NCBI GenBank assembly: GCA_000431975.1
Contig: HF988430.1
Span: forward strand, 1-25,770
Direction: 5' to 3'
Length of the DNA stretch: 25,770 nucleotides
Origin: Prevotella sp. CAG:924
Lineage (GTDB): Bacteria; Bacteroidota; Bacteroidia; Bacteroidales; Bacteroidaceae
Shown here: positions 23,754 through 25,770 of the stretch, piece by piece
Position numbering within the stretch: the first letter of the stretch is position 1
Layout of the letters: each line of letters starts with the position of its first letter
Position numbers and translations under genes: made by a program
The notes under the pieces: model-generated
Databases searched by the model: none
Told to the model about the DNA's origin: nothing
Seen by the model: only the letters and a program-made list of their open reading frames with translations

Positions 23754-23848
23754 CCTTATGAAAAACTGACTAATGACGGAAACGTCGTTTTTCATGTTTT
23801 CCTATGTTATTGTACCTATGAACATTGAAACTCTTAACTGATATAAAT

Positions 23849-25594
23849 ATGGAAAATAACAAAGAGCTTATTGCTCAGTGCGAGGCTAAGGCCCGCGTGT
23901 GGTTATCTCCTTCTTTCGATGAGCAGACACGCACCGAAGTGCAGGCAATGCTGGATAAGGAGGACAAGACCGATCTGATTGAGGCGTTCTATAAGAATCT
24001 TGAGTTCGGCACAGGAGGCTTACGAGGCATCATGGGAGCAGGTACTAACCGTATGAACATCTATGTAGTAGGTATGGCCACACAAGGCTTTGCCAACTAT
24101 CTGAAAAAAGCTTTCAAGGATCGTGAGCAGATCAGTGTTGTAGTCGGTCACGACTGTCGTAACAATAGCCGTCTTTTCGCTGAGACAGTGGCTCACATTT
24201 TCTCAGCTAATGGTATCAAGGCATATATCTTCGATGATTTGCGTCCTACTCCTGAGGTATCATTCGCTATCCGTTACTTGAAGGCTCAGGCCGGTGTGAA
24301 CATTACGGCCAGCCACAATCCGCGCGAGTATAATGGTTACAAGGCTTATTGGGAGGACGGTGCTCAGGTATTGGCTCCCCATGATACGGGTATCATCGAC
24401 GAGGTGAACAAGGTGAAGATCGAGGACGTGAAGTTCGAGCCGAATAATGATTTTATTCAGATTATCGGTGAGGACATCGATGAGCCGTACCTGAAGCAGA
24501 TCCGTACAATTTGCATAGATCCTGAGGTTGTACATCGTCAACATGATTTGAAGATTGTCTATACGCCGCTTCATGGAGCAGGCCGTGTCCTGATCCCTCG
24601 CTCACTGGCTTATTGGGGTTTCGACAATGTGCACTGTGTATTTGAGCAGATGATCAAGGATGGTAACTTCCCCACTGTAGATCGTCCTAATCCTGAGTTT
24701 GCTGAGGCTTTGACTCTCGGTTTGCGCGATGCCAAGGCTCTTGATGCCGATATCTTGATGGCTTCTGATCCTGATGCCGACCGTGTAGGCATGGCTTGCA
24801 AGAACGACAAGGGAGAGTGGGTACTCATCAATGGTAACCAGACCTGTATGATCTTCCTGTGGTATATCATTACTAACCGTCTGGCTACGGGTAAGATGAA
24901 ACCGACGGATTTCATCGTGAAGACTATCGTGACAACGGAGCTGATCCGTAAGATTGCCGAGAAGAACAATATCGAGATGCGCGACTGCTACACCGGCTTC
25001 AAGTGGATTGCCAATGAGATCCGTCTCTCTGAAGGCAAGCAGCAGTATATCGGTGGTGGCGAGGAGAGCTATGGCTTCCTGGCTGAGGACTTCTGCCGTG
25101 ATAAGGATGCGGTGTCTGCCTGCTCGTTGTTGGCAGAGATCTGTGCTTATGCCAAGGATAAGGGCCTGACACTCTATGATATCCTGATGAACATCTACAA
25201 AGAGTATGGCTTCTCGTATGAGCATACCATCAATGTAGAACGTCCGGGCAAGAGTGGAGCTGAAGAGATCCAGCAGATGATGGTCAACTTCCGTGCCAAT
25301 CCTCCCAAGGAGCTTGGTGGCTCTAAGGTGGTGCTTTGGAAGGACTACAAGACCCTTGAGGCAACAGCGGCTGACGGCACGAAGACTGCATTGACAATGC
25401 CTGAGACAAGCAATGTGCTGCAGTGGTTCTGCGATGACGACACGAAGATCAGTGTTCGTCCGTCGGGTACTGAGCCTAAGATCAAGTTCTACATCGAGGT
25501 GAAGGATCAGCTGACTGATGCTTCACAGTATGAGGCACTTGTGGCAAAGGCAGAAAAGAAGATGGAGGCTATTAAGAAGAGTCTGGGACTTTAA
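23849..25594 (+). CDS. Phosphoglucomutase/phosphomannomutase family enzyme
   Basis: The 581-aa protein is a full-length alpha-D-phosphohexomutase. In order it has FGTGGLRG near the start, the phosphoserine loop TASHNP (S155), the metal loop DPDADR (307-312), the sugar-binding loop GGGEESYG (403-409) and the phosphate-binding RPSGTEPK (537-544). It interconverts glucose (or mannose) 1-phosphate and 6-phosphate in the cytoplasm, feeding glycolysis, glycogen and nucleotide-sugar synthesis. I chose ATG at 23849; an upstream in-frame TTG at 23825 would add eight residues but has no family support. Codon choice is narrow (mostly GAG, GGT, CGT), which suggests strong expression. A strong terminator follows at 25620-25651. 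Its substrate preference is not decided by these motifs. Confidence 0.93.
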   Translation: MENNKELIAQCEAKARVWLSPSFDEQTRTEVQAMLDKEDKTDLIEAFYKNLEFGTGGLRGIMGAGTNRMNIYVVGMATQGFANYLKKAFKDREQISVVVGHDCRNNSRLFAETVAHIFSANGIKAYIFDDLRPTPEVSFAIRYLKAQAGVNITASHNPREYNGYKAYWEDGAQVLAPHDTGIIDEVNKVKIEDVKFEPNNDFIQIIGEDIDEPYLKQIRTICIDPEVVHRQHDLKIVYTPLHGAGRVLIPRSLAYWGFDNVHCVFEQMIKDGNFPTVDRPNPEFAEALTLGLRDAKALDADILMASDPDADRVGMACKNDKGEWVLINGNQTCMIFLWYIITNRLATGKMKPTDFIVKTIVTTELIRKIAEKNNIEMRDCYTGFKWIANEIRLSEGKQQYIGGGEESYGFLAEDFCRDKDAVSACSLLAEICAYAKDKGLTLYDILMNIYKEYGFSYEHTINVERPGKSGAEEIQQMMVNFRANPPKELGGSKVVLWKDYKTLEATAADGTKTALTMPETSNVLQWFCDDDTKISVRPSGTEPKIKFYIEVKDQLTDASQYEALVAKAEKKMEAIKKSLGL

Positions 25595-25619
25595 TGCTCC
25601 ATACCGGTTATAATTGTAT

Positions 25620-25651
25620 GAAGGGATGCGACTCTGCAGGCGCATCCCTTC
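25620..25651. terminator. Terminator between convergent genes at the right end
   Basis: GAAGGGATGCG (25620-25630) and CGCATCCCTTC (25641-25651) form a perfect 11-base GC-rich stem with a 10-base loop, followed by TTTT. It lies 26 bases after the phosphomutase stop and 15 bases from the stop of the truncated minus-strand gene, so it may serve both. Confidence 0.85.
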
Positions 25652-25665
25652 TTTTGGTTATATAC

Positions 25666-25770
25666 CTATCTGAATTGCTCATACATAGTATGGTATTCCC
25701 CGTTGCGTGTTAGGGTAAGTGTCGGCACACCCGATAAATATAGGGGATTGTTTAGCTTGGCCCGAAGAAG
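25666..25770 (-). CDS. C-terminal fragment of an unrecognised protein, cut by the window edge
   Basis: The minus strand encodes 34 residues ending ...EYHTMYEQFR before a TAG stop at 25666-25668; upstream sequence is outside the window. The segment KLNNPLYLSG matches the truncated gene at position 1 (LNNPPYLSG), and the DNA of the two is near identical over 30 bases in inverted orientation. The tails then diverge, though both keep a G-x-P residue pattern and an aromatic-rich end. I do not recognise the family. It converges on the phosphomutase gene and shares the terminator at 25620-25651. Confidence 0.55.
   Translation of the reverse strand, partial: LLRAKLNNPLYLSGVPTLTLTRNGEYHTMYEQFR

Larger units (their letters stand above)
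23355..23848. other. Divergent intergenic region with promoters and hairpins
   Basis: The 494 bases separate the GH3 and phosphomutase genes. They carry a -7 box for each (23403-23410 and 23746-23753). A hairpin TTGTCAGG/CCAGACAA lies near 23527-23549, and a terminator-like hairpin at 23664-23689 has no gene in front of it. No ORF of note is present. A small RNA on the plus strand is possible. Confidence 0.55.

Noticed and set aside
23825..23848. Upstream TTG start for the phosphomutase
   Set aside because: The ATG at 23849 (MENNKE) gives the usual family N-terminus; the extra eight residues have no support.
24602..25225. 207-aa ORF on the minus strand inside the phosphomutase gene
   Set aside because: It is a shadow of the strongly biased codons of the real gene; the sense strand has every catalytic motif of the mutase family.
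1..25770. Idea that the end repeats show a circular element
   Set aside because: The two copies are inverted, not direct, so the ends cannot be joined into a circle by overlap. There are also no replication, transfer or integrase genes.

Overview
The window looks like chromosomal DNA of a Bacteroidota member, most likely a Prevotella/Bacteroides relative. The reasons are repeated TAnnTTTG (-7) promoter boxes, weak Shine-Dalgarno signals, and several families that are largely Bacteroidota-specific: a DUF5112/DUF5113-type sensor kinase with its response regulator, DUF4230, DUF5686, and a GH3 of the Bacteroides type. Base composition is moderate and even. I see no rRNA, tRNA, CRISPR array, insertion sequence or phage gene. 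Family names are recognised from the protein sequences by eye; no database search was run.

Layout. (1) 1-101 is the C-terminal tail of a gene cut by the window edge. (2) 331-1641 (+) is a CNNM/CorC-type (DUF21 + CBS) membrane protein; it converges on a minus-strand block with a strong shared hairpin terminator between. (3) 1809-7052 (-) reads, in transcription order: LacI-type regulator, NhaC-type antiporter (4-base ATGA overlap), an unrecognised 264-aa protein, a secreted GH25 muramidase-like protein, and a zinc-ribbon/TM protein. (4) 7229-12214 (+) holds a 1165-aa multi-pass hybrid sensor kinase, its response regulator, and a small AbgT-like membrane protein. (5) 12780-16186 (+) is a compact cluster of nucleotidyltransferase, ATP-grasp enzyme (ATGA overlap), CDP-alcohol phosphotransferase and HAD phosphatase-like protein, followed at 16306 by a large DUF5686 outer-membrane protein. 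(6) 19563-23354 (-) contains two tandem DUF4230 proteins and, as a separate transcription unit, a secreted GH3 beta-glucosidase. (7) 23849-25594 (+) is a phosphoglucomutase/phosphomannomutase. (8) 25666-25770 (-) is the tail of another truncated gene, whose sequence is an inverted near-copy of the tail at position 1.

How the parts may work together. The 12.8-16.2 kb cluster has the logic of a pathway that activates a phospho-alcohol with a nucleotide (nucleotidyltransferase), modifies or phosphorylates a precursor (ATP-grasp), transfers the phospho-alcohol to an acceptor (CDP-alcohol phosphotransferase) and removes a phosphate (HAD). Its product is unknown, and it is the best candidate here for an undescribed system. 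The 7.2-12.2 kb block is an envelope-sensing system of odd architecture: the ATPase domain sits in the middle of the protein, the usual H-box histidine is absent, and a His-containing motif lies in the second half after an internal signal-peptide-like segment.

Three intergenic stretches exceed 300 bases (12215-12779, 18949-19562, 23355-23848). They carry promoter boxes, hairpins and a possible small RNA, but no convincing gene.
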